Source: Brevirhabdus sp. (GTDB taxonomy: Bacteria > Pseudomonadota > Alphaproteobacteria > Rhodobacterales > Rhodobacteraceae). From it: 64,000 bases of DNA. The translations under genes were made by a program, and so were the position numbers. The notes under the pieces were generated by a model that was not told where the DNA came from, searched no databases, and saw only the letters and a list, made by a program, of their open reading frames with translations. The DNA lies in assembly GCA_024637315.1 (NCBI GenBank), contig JAGXFH010000052.1, positions 62,001 to 126,000 of the forward strand, in the 5' to 3' direction. Below are positions 27,349 to 35,957 of this stretch, in pieces; within the stretch, counting starts at the first letter, position 1; every line of letters begins with the position of its first letter.

Positions 27349-28568
27349 GCGATCGCCCTCTCGGAGCGCCGCCCGGCGAAGATCGCCAGCGCGACGAGTT
27401 TCAGACCGCACGGCACCAGGGCATAGAGCACGGCCAGACGGGCAAGGGCTGTTTCGTCATTGACCTCTCCGACGCTGAAGCCGCCCGATTCCAGCAAGGG
27501 CAGGACTGTGGCCGCGGCCAGGGCGAGCGTGAATTTCGAACAGAACCCCCAAAGCCCGAACGCGGACCCGCCGTTTACACCGATATCCGCAATGCGTTTT
27601 GCAAATATCGCCGGCAGCAAGGTCATGTCGGCACCGAGCGCGGCACCGGAGGCCAGGCAGATCACGCCGAAAATCAGTGTCTGACCCTCGGTCAGGCTGT
27701 AAGCGCCGATGAAGGCCACGATCGACAAGAGCATTCCGGCGATCAAAACGTTGCCGGCACCATAGCGGACCGAAAGCAGCGACCAAAGCGGGGCAGACAA
27801 CGCGGCGGCGATGAAAAATATCAACAGAAAGACGCCCGCCAAATCCGGTGTGCCCAGCCGATACTCTACGAAGAACAGGAAAAGCGTCGATGTGACTGCC
27901 ACCGGCGCGGCATTGAAAAGCGCGACGATGAGCAGCCGAAAAATCTCGGGATCGCCAAGAAGCTCTCGCCAATTGGTGGACTGGGTCGACAAGGTGCCCG
28001 GCCACATCGGATACATCGCAAACGTTGCGACGATCCCCAACAGGATGAACAGGAATGCGAACCCGACGAACGGATCCCAGTCGCTGAACTGGCTGACCAG
28101 AAACGGCGCGATCGCGGCCAGCGACACCCCGATGAGCGCCCCGAACTCTCGCCAGCCGGCCAAGCGGACATGACCACGTGGCCCCATCTCTGCCGCCTGC
28201 CCGACGCCGCGGGCATAAAAGAGGATCGTCAGGAACGAAAACGACGTGAAGAGAACGGTCAGGCAGATCGCCATCCACCAAAGCGGGCCAATCCACGGGG
28301 TCATCACGAACAAGCCAAACATGCCCAGGCATAGCCCTGCAGACCCCACCAGCGCCGCCAAACGTCTGCCTGACTTCAGCCTTCCGGCAAGGTTTCCAAG
28401 CAATGGATCCTGAACGACATCAAGAAGCCGCAGCCCGACCAGGGCCAGTCCGATTGCCCCGAGGCTGACGCCATACTCGTCGGCAAAGAACTTGGGGGCG
28501 TGGATGTAGATCGGGATTCCAGCTGCCGCCAGAAAAGCAGCATGAATCAGGTAACGCGGCAAGATCAT
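27345..28568 (-). CDS. MFS/GPH-type transporter in the RpoE-linked cluster
   Basis: 407-residue polytopic membrane protein with about twelve helices. Features of the sugar-cation symporter-like (GPH/MFS_2) group include GLRLLDVVQDPLLGNLAGRLKSGRR (~48-72), where the aspartates mark the first cytosolic loop, and TLFLFFVEYRLG in the middle. It sits between the DUF1365 gene (ATGA overlap) and the SDR gene (ATGA overlap), so all four are translationally coupled. GPH-family members near lipid genes, such as MelB-fold lysolipid carriers, make a lipid-related substrate conceivable, but this is inference only. Confidence 0.82.
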   Translation of the reverse strand: MILPRYLIHAAFLAAAGIPIYIHAPKFFADEYGVSLGAIGLALVGLRLLDVVQDPLLGNLAGRLKSGRRLAALVGSAGLCLGMFGLFVMTPWIGPLWWMAICLTVLFTSFSFLTILFYARGVGQAAEMGPRGHVRLAGWREFGALIGVSLAAIAPFLVSQFSDWDPFVGFAFLFILLGIVATFAMYPMWPGTLSTQSTNWRELLGDPEIFRLLIVALFNAAPVAVTSTLFLFFVEYRLGTPDLAGVFLLIFFIAAALSAPLWSLLSVRYGAGNVLIAGMLLSIVAFIGAYSLTEGQTLIFGVICLASGAALGADMTLLPAIFAKRIADIGVNGGSAFGLWGFCSKFTLALAAATVLPLLESGGFSVGEVNDETALARLAVLYALVPCGLKLVALAIFAGRRSERAIA

Positions 28569-29323
28569 CGCGTCACATCCGGTTCCGGCGGGGGCGGCAG
28601 CGGGCGCATCCGCGCTCCCTTCAGCCGAAGGATCATGGCCTGATAGTAAATCAGCGCCAGAACTCTCAACGATCCGAACGGCCTTTTTACCACCGACCAG
28701 AGGATATCAATCGACCGCAGCGGCCGCCTTGCGCCTGCAAGGGTTGCGAGCAGCCCTCTGTTGCCATCGCGAAAATCGATTCGGACGCCAAAATGGCCCT
28801 GCTGGTAATCGAACCGGAAATCGTACCGGCCCGTAACATCCTGAAACGGCGAGACATAGAAAACCTTTTGCGCGGTCAAGGTATCTTGCGGTCGGATCGG
28901 TCGAAGGTCGGGATGGGCGCAGAGATATGAATGCCGCTGACCATAGGTATTGTTGACCTCTGCAATCACGGCGCGCAACGCGTCAGTCTGGTCAACGACC
29001 AGCCAGAAGCTGACCGGATTGAACAGAAACCCCAGAACCCGTGGCTGCGCGACCAGCAGCATGCGCATGTCCTGAAGTTCGGTCATGCCGTGGTCTGCCA
29101 GAACACGCCTTGCCCATGCCGCACCTTCCCCCGACCCAACCGCTCCACCGTGATCGCGGTCATGAATCGCGGCCAGATTGAACCGGTTCCGAGACAGCAA
29201 AGCCGGCAGGGGCGCGACGTTTTCCGGCTCGGACAGGACATAGTCGATGCTGTAGCGAAAGGCGTTCTTTGGCCCGCCGAGACGCTTGTGGTAAGAGTGG
29301 GATTGAAGGAGTTCTGGCTTCAT
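28565..29323 (-). CDS. DUF1365 domain protein, putative furan fatty acid/lipid modification gene
   Basis: 252-residue protein matching DUF1365: the segments HKRLGGPKNAFRYSIDYVL at the N terminus, VLGFLFNPVSFWLVVD and EVNNTYGQRHSYL in the middle, and KVFYVSPFQDVTGRYDFRF thereafter. DUF1365 genes are regularly paired with COG2907-type flavoproteins, as here (ATGA overlap), and often with cyclopropane/methyl fatty acid synthases. In R. sphaeroides the equivalent gene beside rpoE is, to my recollection, part of the furan fatty acid pathway. The methylase itself (UfaM/CfaA type) is not in this window. The catalytic role of this protein is unproven. Confidence 0.82.
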   Translation of the reverse strand: MKPELLQSHSYHKRLGGPKNAFRYSIDYVLSEPENVAPLPALLSRNRFNLAAIHDRDHGGAVGSGEGAAWARRVLADHGMTELQDMRMLLVAQPRVLGFLFNPVSFWLVVDQTDALRAVIAEVNNTYGQRHSYLCAHPDLRPIRPQDTLTAQKVFYVSPFQDVTGRYDFRFDYQQGHFGVRIDFRDGNRGLLATLAGARRPLRSIDILWSVVKRPFGSLRVLALIYYQAMILRLKGARMRPLPPPPEPDVTR

Positions 29324-30597
29324 CTGGCCGACTCTTTGGTCTTTATCCGGTCGACGACATCCATCGCGCTGGCATAGCCGTCCTCATGAAATCCCCAGCG
29401 GGTATATGCCCCGCAGAAATAAGTTCTGTTCTGGCCCTGTAGCCCCGGCAGGAGGGACTGAGCGCGGATAGCCGCAGCATCAAATACCGGGTGCCTGAAC
29501 TCGGTCTGATCGTAGATCATTTCAGCATCTATATCGAAGGGAGAGTTGAGGCTGAGAAAGATCGGGTCATTCTGATCAATGCCCTGCAGCGAATTCATCC
29601 AGTATGTGACACCGATGGAAGGCGCCGGTTCATCCTGGGGAGAATTGAAGACCCAAGAGGCCCAGCACTTCTTCCGCGTCGGCATGACCACCGGGTCCCT
29701 GTGCAGCACGGCCTTATTGGTCTGATACCGCAGATCACCAAGAACGCTTTGCTCTGCATCCGTAGGACGGTCGATAAGTCGCAAGGCGTCGTCCGAGTGA
29801 CAGGCGAAGATGACCTTGTCGAAATGTTCCCATTCCCCACCTCGGCATTGCAGTTCGACGCCCTGCTGATGCCGGCGCACTGAGACGACGGGACTGCCGG
29901 TGCGCACCGTCCCGCCACGGTTCTCGATCGCCTGCCCGATCCGCCGAACGTACTCGATGCTGCCGCCATCGACGGTGTACCATTGATGGTTCCGATAGCT
30001 CATCAGGGCGTGATTCTTGAAGAACTCTATCAATGAATGCGCCGGAAAGGATTGCATCTGCTCGGGCGTTGAAGACCAGATCGCACCGGAAAGAGGCAGC
30101 AGGTAGTATTTGCGAAACCACTGCCCCATCTGCAGGCGGTCAAGCAGTTCTCCAAGAGAGAGGTCAGAGTTTTCAGCAATCGCGGATGCCTGGCTGTTGA
30201 ATTTGAGAATATCGGAGATCATGCGCCAGAACTGCGGTCGCACCATGTTTCTGGACTGCGCGGTCATCGCGCCAAAGTTGTTCAGACCGTATTCGATTGC
30301 ACCATTCCCGATTGAAGCGGCAAAGCTCATATTGCTTTTCTTCACGGGCACCTCCAACTCGGCGAACATGCGGGTCAGGTTGGGGTAGTTCTGGTAGTTA
30401 AAAACGATGAACCCGGTATCGACCGGCACGTCGCCGCGTCGGCCCGCCAATCTGGTTCGGGCATGACCGCCTAACCTCGTTTCGGCCTCGAAGAGCACGA
30501 CCGACTCCGACGAAGCAAGCTCGTAAGCGGCGGCAAGGCCCGAAATGCCGCCGCCGACGATGGCGGTCCGGTTTGTGGTCGGAAATTCGAATGGCAC
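29320..30597 (-). CDS. FAD-dependent oxidoreductase (COG2907), candidate fatty acid desaturase UfaD
   Basis: 425-residue flavoprotein of the amine oxidase/phytoene desaturase-like group. The FAD motif AIVGGGISGLAAAYEL lies at 12-27, followed by the acidic ribose-binding VVLFEAETRLGGHART. The C-terminal FAD motif is YFCGAYTRWGFHEDGYASAMDV. Its relative in R. sphaeroides (RSP1091, as I recall) is needed for furan fatty acids and was named UfaD. Start is GTG 30597, with AAGGGA seven bases upstream. It heads a four-gene operon and is divergent from rpoE, with a TGATCT-N18-TAAAAG element at 30623-30652 in the right orientation, so RpoE control is likely. The enzymatic label rests on homology and context. 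Confidence 0.82.
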   Translation of the reverse strand: MPFEFPTTNRTAIVGGGISGLAAAYELASSESVVLFEAETRLGGHARTRLAGRRGDVPVDTGFIVFNYQNYPNLTRMFAELEVPVKKSNMSFAASIGNGAIEYGLNNFGAMTAQSRNMVRPQFWRMISDILKFNSQASAIAENSDLSLGELLDRLQMGQWFRKYYLLPLSGAIWSSTPEQMQSFPAHSLIEFFKNHALMSYRNHQWYTVDGGSIEYVRRIGQAIENRGGTVRTGSPVVSVRRHQQGVELQCRGGEWEHFDKVIFACHSDDALRLIDRPTDAEQSVLGDLRYQTNKAVLHRDPVVMPTRKKCWASWVFNSPQDEPAPSIGVTYWMNSLQGIDQNDPIFLSLNSPFDIDAEMIYDQTEFRHPVFDAAAIRAQSLLPGLQGQNRTYFCGAYTRWGFHEDGYASAMDVVDRIKTKESAR

Positions 30598-30622
30598 GAT
30601 TGCTTCCCTTGTGTTGTTTGTT

Positions 30623-30652
30623 CTTTTACGAGAAGCGAACTGGAACAGATCA
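30623..30652 (-). promoter_or_regulatory. Candidate RpoE promoter for the flavoprotein operon
   Basis: On the minus strand TGATCT (30652-30647) is followed after exactly 18 bases by TAAAAG (30628-30623). This matches the remembered RpoE pattern TGATC-N18-TA of Rhodobacter. It would start transcription near 30616, about 20 bases before the GTG of the flavoprotein gene, leaving room for its ribosome site. Confidence 0.6.
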
Positions 30653-30683
30653 TTCAGTTGCGAGTGATCACGGGCAACAACAT

Positions 30684-30713
30684 TGATCCAAAGGCTTGAC
30701 GTTCACGTATACG
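30684..30713 (+). promoter_or_regulatory. Candidate autoregulatory RpoE promoter for rpoE-chrR
   Basis: TGATCC (30684-30689), 18 bases, then TATACG (30708-30713) on the plus strand. The -35 hexamer and spacing equal the RpoE consensus I recall from R. sphaeroides. Transcription would begin near 30720. That places the ATG at 30718 outside the message and argues for an rpoE start at 30730 or, more likely, 30787. Confidence 0.65.
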
Positions 30714-30786
30714 GCGTATGAGTTTGGTCATGACAACAGTTGGAACGCCAAAGCCGTCCTTGCATCTTGCGGGAACGGTGCTGGCC

Positions 30787-31365
30787 ATGCGCGACGGAAA
30801 AAACTCAGTAGTGCCCGAAACCTCCAAGAATCTCGATCCATGGACGAAATGTCTGATTGAGTTCAAACACTCGCAGGACGCCGAGAAATTCGCAGAGCTT
30901 TTTGCGCACTTTGCCCCCCGGGTGAAGGCCTTCCTGATGAAGTCGGGCGCCTCTGCGACTTTGGCGGAGGAGACGACGCAAGAAGCGCTGGCGACGGTAT
31001 GGCAGAAGGCCGAAATGTTCGATCCGGCACGCGCAAGCGCGTCCACCTGGATATTCACGATTGTCCGAAACAAGCAGATTGATGCGATCCGCAAGCAACG
31101 CAGACCCGAACCCGAGGATTTGCCGTGGGGCAGCGAGGCGCCGCCATCATCGGAAGAGATATTGGTGGTTTCGGACGAGCAAGCGAATCTGCGGCGATGC
31201 CTTGACGAACTGCCGGACAGCCAGCGCCAGATGATCGAGCAGGCCTATTTCGGGGATCTTTCGCACTACGAAATCGCAGAACTGACAGGATTGCCACTGG
31301 GAACCATCAAATCGCGCATTCGCCTTGGGTTGGAACGGTTGCGCTACGAACTGAAGAAGAACTGA
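30787..31365 (+). CDS. rpoE: ECF RNA polymerase sigma factor RpoE (singlet-oxygen response)
   Basis: 192-residue extracytoplasmic-function sigma factor. Region 2 spans ~22-90 (FAELFAHFAPRVKAFLMKSGAS, then TTQEALATVWQKAEMFDP and STWIFTIVRNKQID). Region 4 spans ~135-185 (LPDSQRQMIEQAYFGDLSHYEIAELTG, then GTIKSRIRLGLERLR). With the cupin anti-sigma ChrR directly downstream this is the RpoE/ECF11 pair that responds to singlet oxygen in Rhodobacter. The start is uncertain: in-frame ATGs at 30718 and 30730 lack ribosome sites and the first precedes the predicted transcription start. ATG 30787 is the most protein-like. Two bases separate its stop from the chrR start. Confidence 0.92.
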   Translation: MRDGKNSVVPETSKNLDPWTKCLIEFKHSQDAEKFAELFAHFAPRVKAFLMKSGASATLAEETTQEALATVWQKAEMFDPARASASTWIFTIVRNKQIDAIRKQRRPEPEDLPWGSEAPPSSEEILVVSDEQANLRRCLDELPDSQRQMIEQAYFGDLSHYEIAELTGLPLGTIKSRIRLGLERLRYELKKN

Positions 31366-31367
31366 AA

Positions 31368-32024
31368 ATGGAAGAGTTGTCATTGAAACACCACCTGCCG
31401 GACGCCATTCTGACGGCCTATGCCGGGGGTACTCTGCCCGAGGCCTTCAGCCTCGTCGTGGCGACTCATGTGTCGCTGTGTGACGAGTGCCGTGCGGCAC
31501 TTGCCAGTCTTGATGCGGTTGGCGGTGCATTGCTTGAAGACATTCCGAAGGCGGACGTGGACGAAAATGCGCTCGCTGCGACAATGGCCCGTATAATGGC
31601 CGCCCCGCCGCAGCCGCCGAGAACCTTCCGCACCCAGGCGGCGTCGATCTTTCCGGCGCCTCTTGCCGAGTATGTGAAAGGCGGTCCCGAAAAAGTGCGG
31701 TGGCGTGGTGTGGGCGCGGGTGTCAAGCAGGCGATCCTGCCCTGCGCCGGTGATGCCACAGCCCGCCTGTTGTATATTCCCGCTGGTGCCGCGATGCCGG
31801 ACCACTCGCATCGCGGCCTGGAGCTTACCATGGTTCTGCAGGGGGCATTCTCTGACGAGGTTGATCGCTTTGCGCGCGGCGATGTTGAAGTGGGTACGGA
31901 AGATCTGTCGCACACGCCGGTCGCCGAGGCGGGCGAGGACTGCATCTGCCTTGCCGCCACCGATGCACCCTTGAAGTTCAAGCGGTTGCTGCCACGTTTG
32001 GCTCAGCCGTTCTTCGGGATATAG
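31368..32024 (+). CDS. chrR: ChrR family anti-sigma factor with cupin domain
   Basis: 218-residue zinc anti-sigma factor that holds RpoE inactive until singlet oxygen or organic peroxide triggers release. The N-terminal anti-sigma domain carries an H-x3-C-x2-C zinc site at H34, C38 and C41 (THVSLCDEC), with a further histidine (H8 or H9) in the expected place. The C-terminal cupin domain (~105-200) holds PDHSHRGLELTMVLQG with metal-type histidines and a glutamate. It lies two bases after rpoE and shares its promoter. The convergent cysQ-like gene ends 30 bases downstream. Confidence 0.95.
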   Translation: MEELSLKHHLPDAILTAYAGGTLPEAFSLVVATHVSLCDECRAALASLDAVGGALLEDIPKADVDENALAATMARIMAAPPQPPRTFRTQAASIFPAPLAEYVKGGPEKVRWRGVGAGVKQAILPCAGDATARLLYIPAGAAMPDHSHRGLELTMVLQGAFSDEVDRFARGDVEVGTEDLSHTPVAEAGEDCICLAATDAPLKFKRLLPRLAQPFFGI

Positions 32025-32054
32025 CGCCAAAGCGGGCCCTGACGTGGTTCCCTG

Positions 32055-32846
32055 TCAGATTTGACCAGTGTTGCCGGTCATTTGCCGGCGCAAGAGCGGG
32101 TGTATATTTGGACCCGCTGCGATCAGCCCAGAAAGAAAAGGTGCCGGATTGTTGAACTCTGGCAGATTGCCATGTCTGTCGCTGACGGTGCCGCCAGCCT
32201 CCTCGGCGATCAGACTGCCGGCGGCGACGTCCCATTCCCAGGTATCGCGGAAAGCCAGCATGGCGTCGAACCGTCCTTCGGCGACAAGCGCCAGCCGGTA
32301 TGCAAGCGATGCGCGAAAATGGCGGCGGACGGGCGGCACACCCAATGGCCAGAATTTCGGATCGAGGTTGGGTTTTGCCGTCAGGACGGTGGCGTTCTGC
32401 AAATCCGACGCCCGGCTGGAACAGATCCGCTGGCCGTTCAACTCGGCCCCGCCACCCAGCACAGCCGTGTAGAGCTTGTCCATGGCCGGCAGAAAGATGA
32501 CCGCCGCAACGATCCGTCCTCTATGGGCCACAGCCAGTGAATGGGCCCAGGTGCGCTCGTTTGCCATGAACGCTCGGGTGCCGTCGATCGGGTCTATGAT
32601 GAAGACAGCATCATGCTTGAGCCGGACGGGATCATCGTCGGTTTCCTCGGAAAGCCAGCCATAGTCCGGGCGCGCTTCGAGCAATCGGTCTCGCAGCATC
32701 GCGTCGACAGCCAGATCGGCCTCTGTCACCGGTCCGGCACCGTCCGCTTTTTCCCAGGACTGGTGGGCATTTCGCCAGAATGGAAGCGCAAGTTCGCCCG
32801 CAGCGCGCGCCGCGTCGATCAGAATGGTCAGATCATTCGCCTGCAA
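32055..32846 (-). CDS. cysQ: Inositol monophosphatase family protein, CysQ-like 3'(2'),5'-bisphosphate nucleotidase
   Basis: 263-residue Li+-sensitive type phosphatase. Metal-binding motifs are visible: GWLSEET (~64-70), IDPIDGTRAF (~85-94) and the C-terminal WEWDVAAGSLIAEEAGG. CysQ removes the 3' phosphate from PAP, the by-product of sulfate assimilation and sulfotransferases; notably a PAPS-type sulfotransferase is encoded at 44414. Inositol-1-phosphatase or another IMPase activity is the alternative. Its start overlaps the end of the TldD/PmbA gene by 14 bases. Confidence 0.85.
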   Translation of the reverse strand: MQANDLTILIDAARAAGELALPFWRNAHQSWEKADGAGPVTEADLAVDAMLRDRLLEARPDYGWLSEETDDDPVRLKHDAVFIIDPIDGTRAFMANERTWAHSLAVAHRGRIVAAVIFLPAMDKLYTAVLGGGAELNGQRICSSRASDLQNATVLTAKPNLDPKFWPLGVPPVRRHFRASLAYRLALVAEGRFDAMLAFRDTWEWDVAAGSLIAEEAGGTVSDRHGNLPEFNNPAPFLSGLIAAGPNIHPLLRRQMTGNTGQI

Positions 32847-34179
32847 TGGTCAGACCGCTCACAAGCAAAGATGGCACGACGCGGGAAAGATAGGGTCTGG
32901 CATCATTGGCAGGCACGAGTGTCAGAAGCATATCGCGCAGGTTCCCAGCAATCGTACATTCATTGACGGGGTAAGCGATTTCTCCGTTCTCGATCCAGAA
33001 CCCCGATGCGCCACGCGAATAGTCACCCGTCGTCGGACTGATCGAAGATCCGATCATCGACGTGACCAAAAGCCCGGTTCCCATATCGCGGATCAACGCG
33101 TCGCGAGTGGCCTCACCCTGCGTCAACGCGATGTTGCTATGCGACGGCGAAGGCGGCGAGGAGGTCCCGCGTGCGGCATTGCCGGTCGATTGCAGCCCCA
33201 GCTTTCGCGCCGTCGCCAGATCCAATGTCCAGCCCGTCAACCGGCCGTCATCGACGATCAGGCGTTTCGCGGTCGGCAGGCCCTCACCGTCAAATGGGCG
33301 CGAACCCGCGACGCGTGGACGATGCGGATCCTCGGTTATGTTCAGTCCCGACGGCAGCACCTGTTGATCCAGCAAGTCACGCGCCCACGACCTGCCGCCA
33401 ACGATTGCAGATCCATTGATCGCGGATAGCAAATGACCGACAAGCGAAGAGGCGACACGTTCGTCGAACAGAACCGGATAGGCTCCGGTCTTGGGTCTGC
33501 GCGCCCCGGCGCGTTCCAGGGTGCGGATGGCTGCAAGCCGGCCAACAGAGACTGGGTCTGGCAGATCAGCCTGAAAGACCCGCGATTCGCCGTAGTGATC
33601 ACGTTCCATCGCCTGGCCTTCGCCGACGATCGCGACACAATAAAGCGCCCGATTGGTCCGCGCATAGCCGCCGGAGAAACCGTTGGTCGCAGACAGATGA
33701 AAAGCTTGGCGGCCATATCCGGCAGAGGCTGACTGTACTGCGCTGATGCCTTCCGCGGCCAAGGCGGCGGCCTCGGCCATGCGCGCGTGCTCTTCCAGTT
33801 CGGCAGGCGCGGGTTCCGGTGCGGGATCGGCCAGGTCGAGGACGTCCAGATCCCATCCTTGAGCCAGTTGCGATGACTGTGCCAGGCCGACCGTCGGATC
33901 CTCTGGTGCCTCCCGCGCCATGGCGACGGCACGCTCTGCCATTGTCCGGATCGTGTCGGGTTTCGTGTCAGACGCCGAAACGCAGGCCTGTCGGTGGCCG
34001 ATCAGAACGCGCAGCCCGATATCGACACCTTCCGCACGCTCGGCCTGTTCCAGCTTGCCGCCGAGAACGTCGATTGACAGCGAAGTGCCATTTACCGCCA
34101 CTGCATCTGCGTCGTCAGCGCCGGCCTTTTTTGCAGCGGACAAAAGCGCCTCGGTCAAGTCGGCAAGGGAAACGGTCAT
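32833..34179 (-). CDS. pmbA: TldD/PmbA family metalloprotease-like protein
   Basis: 448-residue PmbA (TldE)-type protein. The ordered elements include GADDADAVAV near the N terminus, the MERDHYGESRVFQAD segment, GAYPVLFDERVASSLVGHLLSAINGSA and the C-terminal GTGLLVTSMIGSSISPTTGDYSRGASGFWIENGEI. TldD/TldE complexes process peptides such as microcin precursors and CcdA; in this pair the PmbA/TldE subunit lacks the catalytic HExxxH, and none is seen here. No tldD lies in the window. It precedes the cysQ-like gene with a 14-base overlap and probably shares its transcript. Confidence 0.92.
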   Translation of the reverse strand: MTVSLADLTEALLSAAKKAGADDADAVAVNGTSLSIDVLGGKLEQAERAEGVDIGLRVLIGHRQACVSASDTKPDTIRTMAERAVAMAREAPEDPTVGLAQSSQLAQGWDLDVLDLADPAPEPAPAELEEHARMAEAAALAAEGISAVQSASAGYGRQAFHLSATNGFSGGYARTNRALYCVAIVGEGQAMERDHYGESRVFQADLPDPVSVGRLAAIRTLERAGARRPKTGAYPVLFDERVASSLVGHLLSAINGSAIVGGRSWARDLLDQQVLPSGLNITEDPHRPRVAGSRPFDGEGLPTAKRLIVDDGRLTGWTLDLATARKLGLQSTGNAARGTSSPPSPSHSNIALTQGEATRDALIRDMGTGLLVTSMIGSSISPTTGDYSRGASGFWIENGEIAYPVNECTIAGNLRDMLLTLVPANDARPYLSRVVPSLLVSGLTIAGE

Positions 34180-34251
34180 TGAGCGGGCTTTCAGTTGGTT
34201 CGAGATTGCAGGTAGTTCGCCGCGCCCGCGATCGCAAGCCGGACCTGCTGT

Positions 34252-34284
34252 AAAAAGGGCCGCGCAGCGGATGCCGCGCGGCCC
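34252..34284 (-). terminator. Rho-independent terminator of the DUF2125 gene
   Basis: Perfect 9-base arms GGGCCGCGC (34257-34265) and GCGCGGCCC (34276-34284), loop of 10. On the minus strand it is followed by five T residues (34256-34252). It lies directly after the stop at 34303 and separates this gene from pmbA. Confidence 0.88.
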
Positions 34285-34302
34285 AACTTCTGCCAGGTCG
34301 AG

Positions 34303-35817
34303 TTACTGCAGTTGTTGACCATTGGCGAAGACAGTCCCGTCGCCATTGACCTCGATCTTCGAAACGAGCGTATCAGGCCCGTCGCCCGGCCGGGCGAAAA
34401 GGCCCAGCATCATCCGCGCGCCCATCGCCTGGTCCTGCGGCAAAAGCCCCATCTGGATCAGCTTGTCCATCAGCCCGTTGACGCCGACGATGGTGAAATC
34501 GATCTGCCCGGTCGGGGCCGGCATTCCATTGAATGTCACGGTATCGGTTGGATCAAAGGTGAAATCGCCCCGGCCCTCGACCAGCGCTCCGACCAGGGAA
34601 AGGGTGATGTCGTTGATCGTGAGAGCATACAGTTCTGCCGGGGGGGCTTCGTCCATGCTGTCCATCGCTTCCGGATCACCGAAATTGATCAGCCATTTCA
34701 GCTTTCCCGACACGTCAATGATCGCTGTGGCTGCATCGCGCGGCAACACCTGACCAGGATCGAACATGGACCAGATTTCATCGCTGACCGTCAGCCCGAC
34801 AATCTTCGTAAGCAAGCCAAAGTCGGCTGGATCTTCGGTTTTCTTCAAGGGCATCGTCAGATCAAACGTGGTCTCTTCCATTCCGATCGCCACTTCGGGA
34901 AACGGAATCTGTGATCCACTCAGGCGGTACTCCATGCCCGTAGAGGTGCCGCCGTACGAAACAACGCTGTCCAGCAGGGAGAACTGCAACGTGCTGCTGT
35001 CGGAACCGCCCGTCGCGGCAAAGCGGTCAGTGCCGTCATCCATGGTCATCGTGTAATCGGCCGCCCCGGTTGAAAAGCTGCCGGTCGCACCGAAATCGTC
35101 CCCGAAGACCCAGGACGGGTCTTCCATGTCGATCACCATCGGCAGTGTTGCGGTCGATTCGCTCGACAACTGATCGACGGTCCCCGACATGACCATCCGT
35201 GCGCCGGTCTTCGGGTCCATGAAATCGACATCCACGGTCATCGCGTCGGCGGTCATTGCGCTGTCTATCCGGCGCACGTCCCCTGCGGCCATTTCGTAGT
35301 TGCCGTCCAGATTGCTCATGACGAAACGGATCGTTGGTGCGACGTTCTGGCCTCCAACAAACATGCTGTCCACATCGACGCTCAATTGGGATGCGGTGTA
35401 GTCGTAGGAGATCTCTCCGTCGCCGCCCGAAGCGATCAGCGCCATGCCGTCCTGACGGATCACCAGCCCCAGATCGAGCGCCTCGCCATCCGGCGGGTTC
35501 ATCGATATGGCAAGCGGGTAGTCTTGTGACATCGTGATCATAACCGTGCCGTCGCCGCGTTCGCGCAGCTCCAGCATTTCCAAGGTGCCCGACATGCTGG
35601 CATCCGGAACCTCCATGCCGATTTTCACGCCCCGCAACGTCAATGTGCCGCTATCGCTGGTCTCTGACCCAACCTCGATCGACTGACCGATGCTTTCGGC
35701 ATATTCTTTCCAGCTGTCCCAGACTTCCACGGCCGTGACATCCGCCAGCGCGGTTCCGGCCATGACCAGCCACGCGGCAGATGCCCCCATCAAAGTCCTG
35801 TAATTCTTCTTCGTCAT
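34303..35817 (-). CDS. DUF2125 domain exported protein
   Basis: 504-residue exported protein with a signal peptide ending near TALA (residue ~25). The sequence is a long series of beta-rich segments with many Asp, Thr and Met residues (for example DYTMTMDDGTDRFAATGG) and recurring patterns such as FxxDxxDTVTFNGMPAPTGQIDFTI near the C terminus. This fits the alphaproteobacterial DUF2125 family, of unknown function. It is monocistronic, with its own terminator. AsmA-like or lipid-transfer roles have been considered for similar beta-rich proteins, but nothing here proves one. Confidence 0.8.
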   Translation of the reverse strand: MTKKNYRTLMGASAAWLVMAGTALADVTAVEVWDSWKEYAESIGQSIEVGSETSDSGTLTLRGVKIGMEVPDASMSGTLEMLELRERGDGTVMITMSQDYPLAISMNPPDGEALDLGLVIRQDGMALIASGGDGEISYDYTASQLSVDVDSMFVGGQNVAPTIRFVMSNLDGNYEMAAGDVRRIDSAMTADAMTVDVDFMDPKTGARMVMSGTVDQLSSESTATLPMVIDMEDPSWVFGDDFGATGSFSTGAADYTMTMDDGTDRFAATGGSDSSTLQFSLLDSVVSYGGTSTGMEYRLSGSQIPFPEVAIGMEETTFDLTMPLKKTEDPADFGLLTKIVGLTVSDEIWSMFDPGQVLPRDAATAIIDVSGKLKWLINFGDPEAMDSMDEAPPAELYALTINDITLSLVGALVEGRGDFTFDPTDTVTFNGMPAPTGQIDFTIVGVNGLMDKLIQMGLLPQDQAMGARMMLGLFARPGDGPDTLVSKIEVNGDGTVFANGQQLQ

Positions 35818-35957
35818 GACTTTTCCTGTTCAAAGTTTTGCGGCAGCTTCCGTCTTGCATCGCAATGGGTCAAGTATTGGACGACAATGTTACGCGATTT
35901 TGGCTGGGAACAGTCAGGGATTCCAGAGTGGATGACAAAGGCGGCGGGAATCGGACC

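Noticed and set aside
30718-30786. Longer rpoE start at 30718 or 30730
   Set aside because: The predicted transcription start near 30720 excludes 30718; neither has a ribosome site and the extra residues do not look like part of an ECF sigma factor. 30730 cannot be fully excluded.
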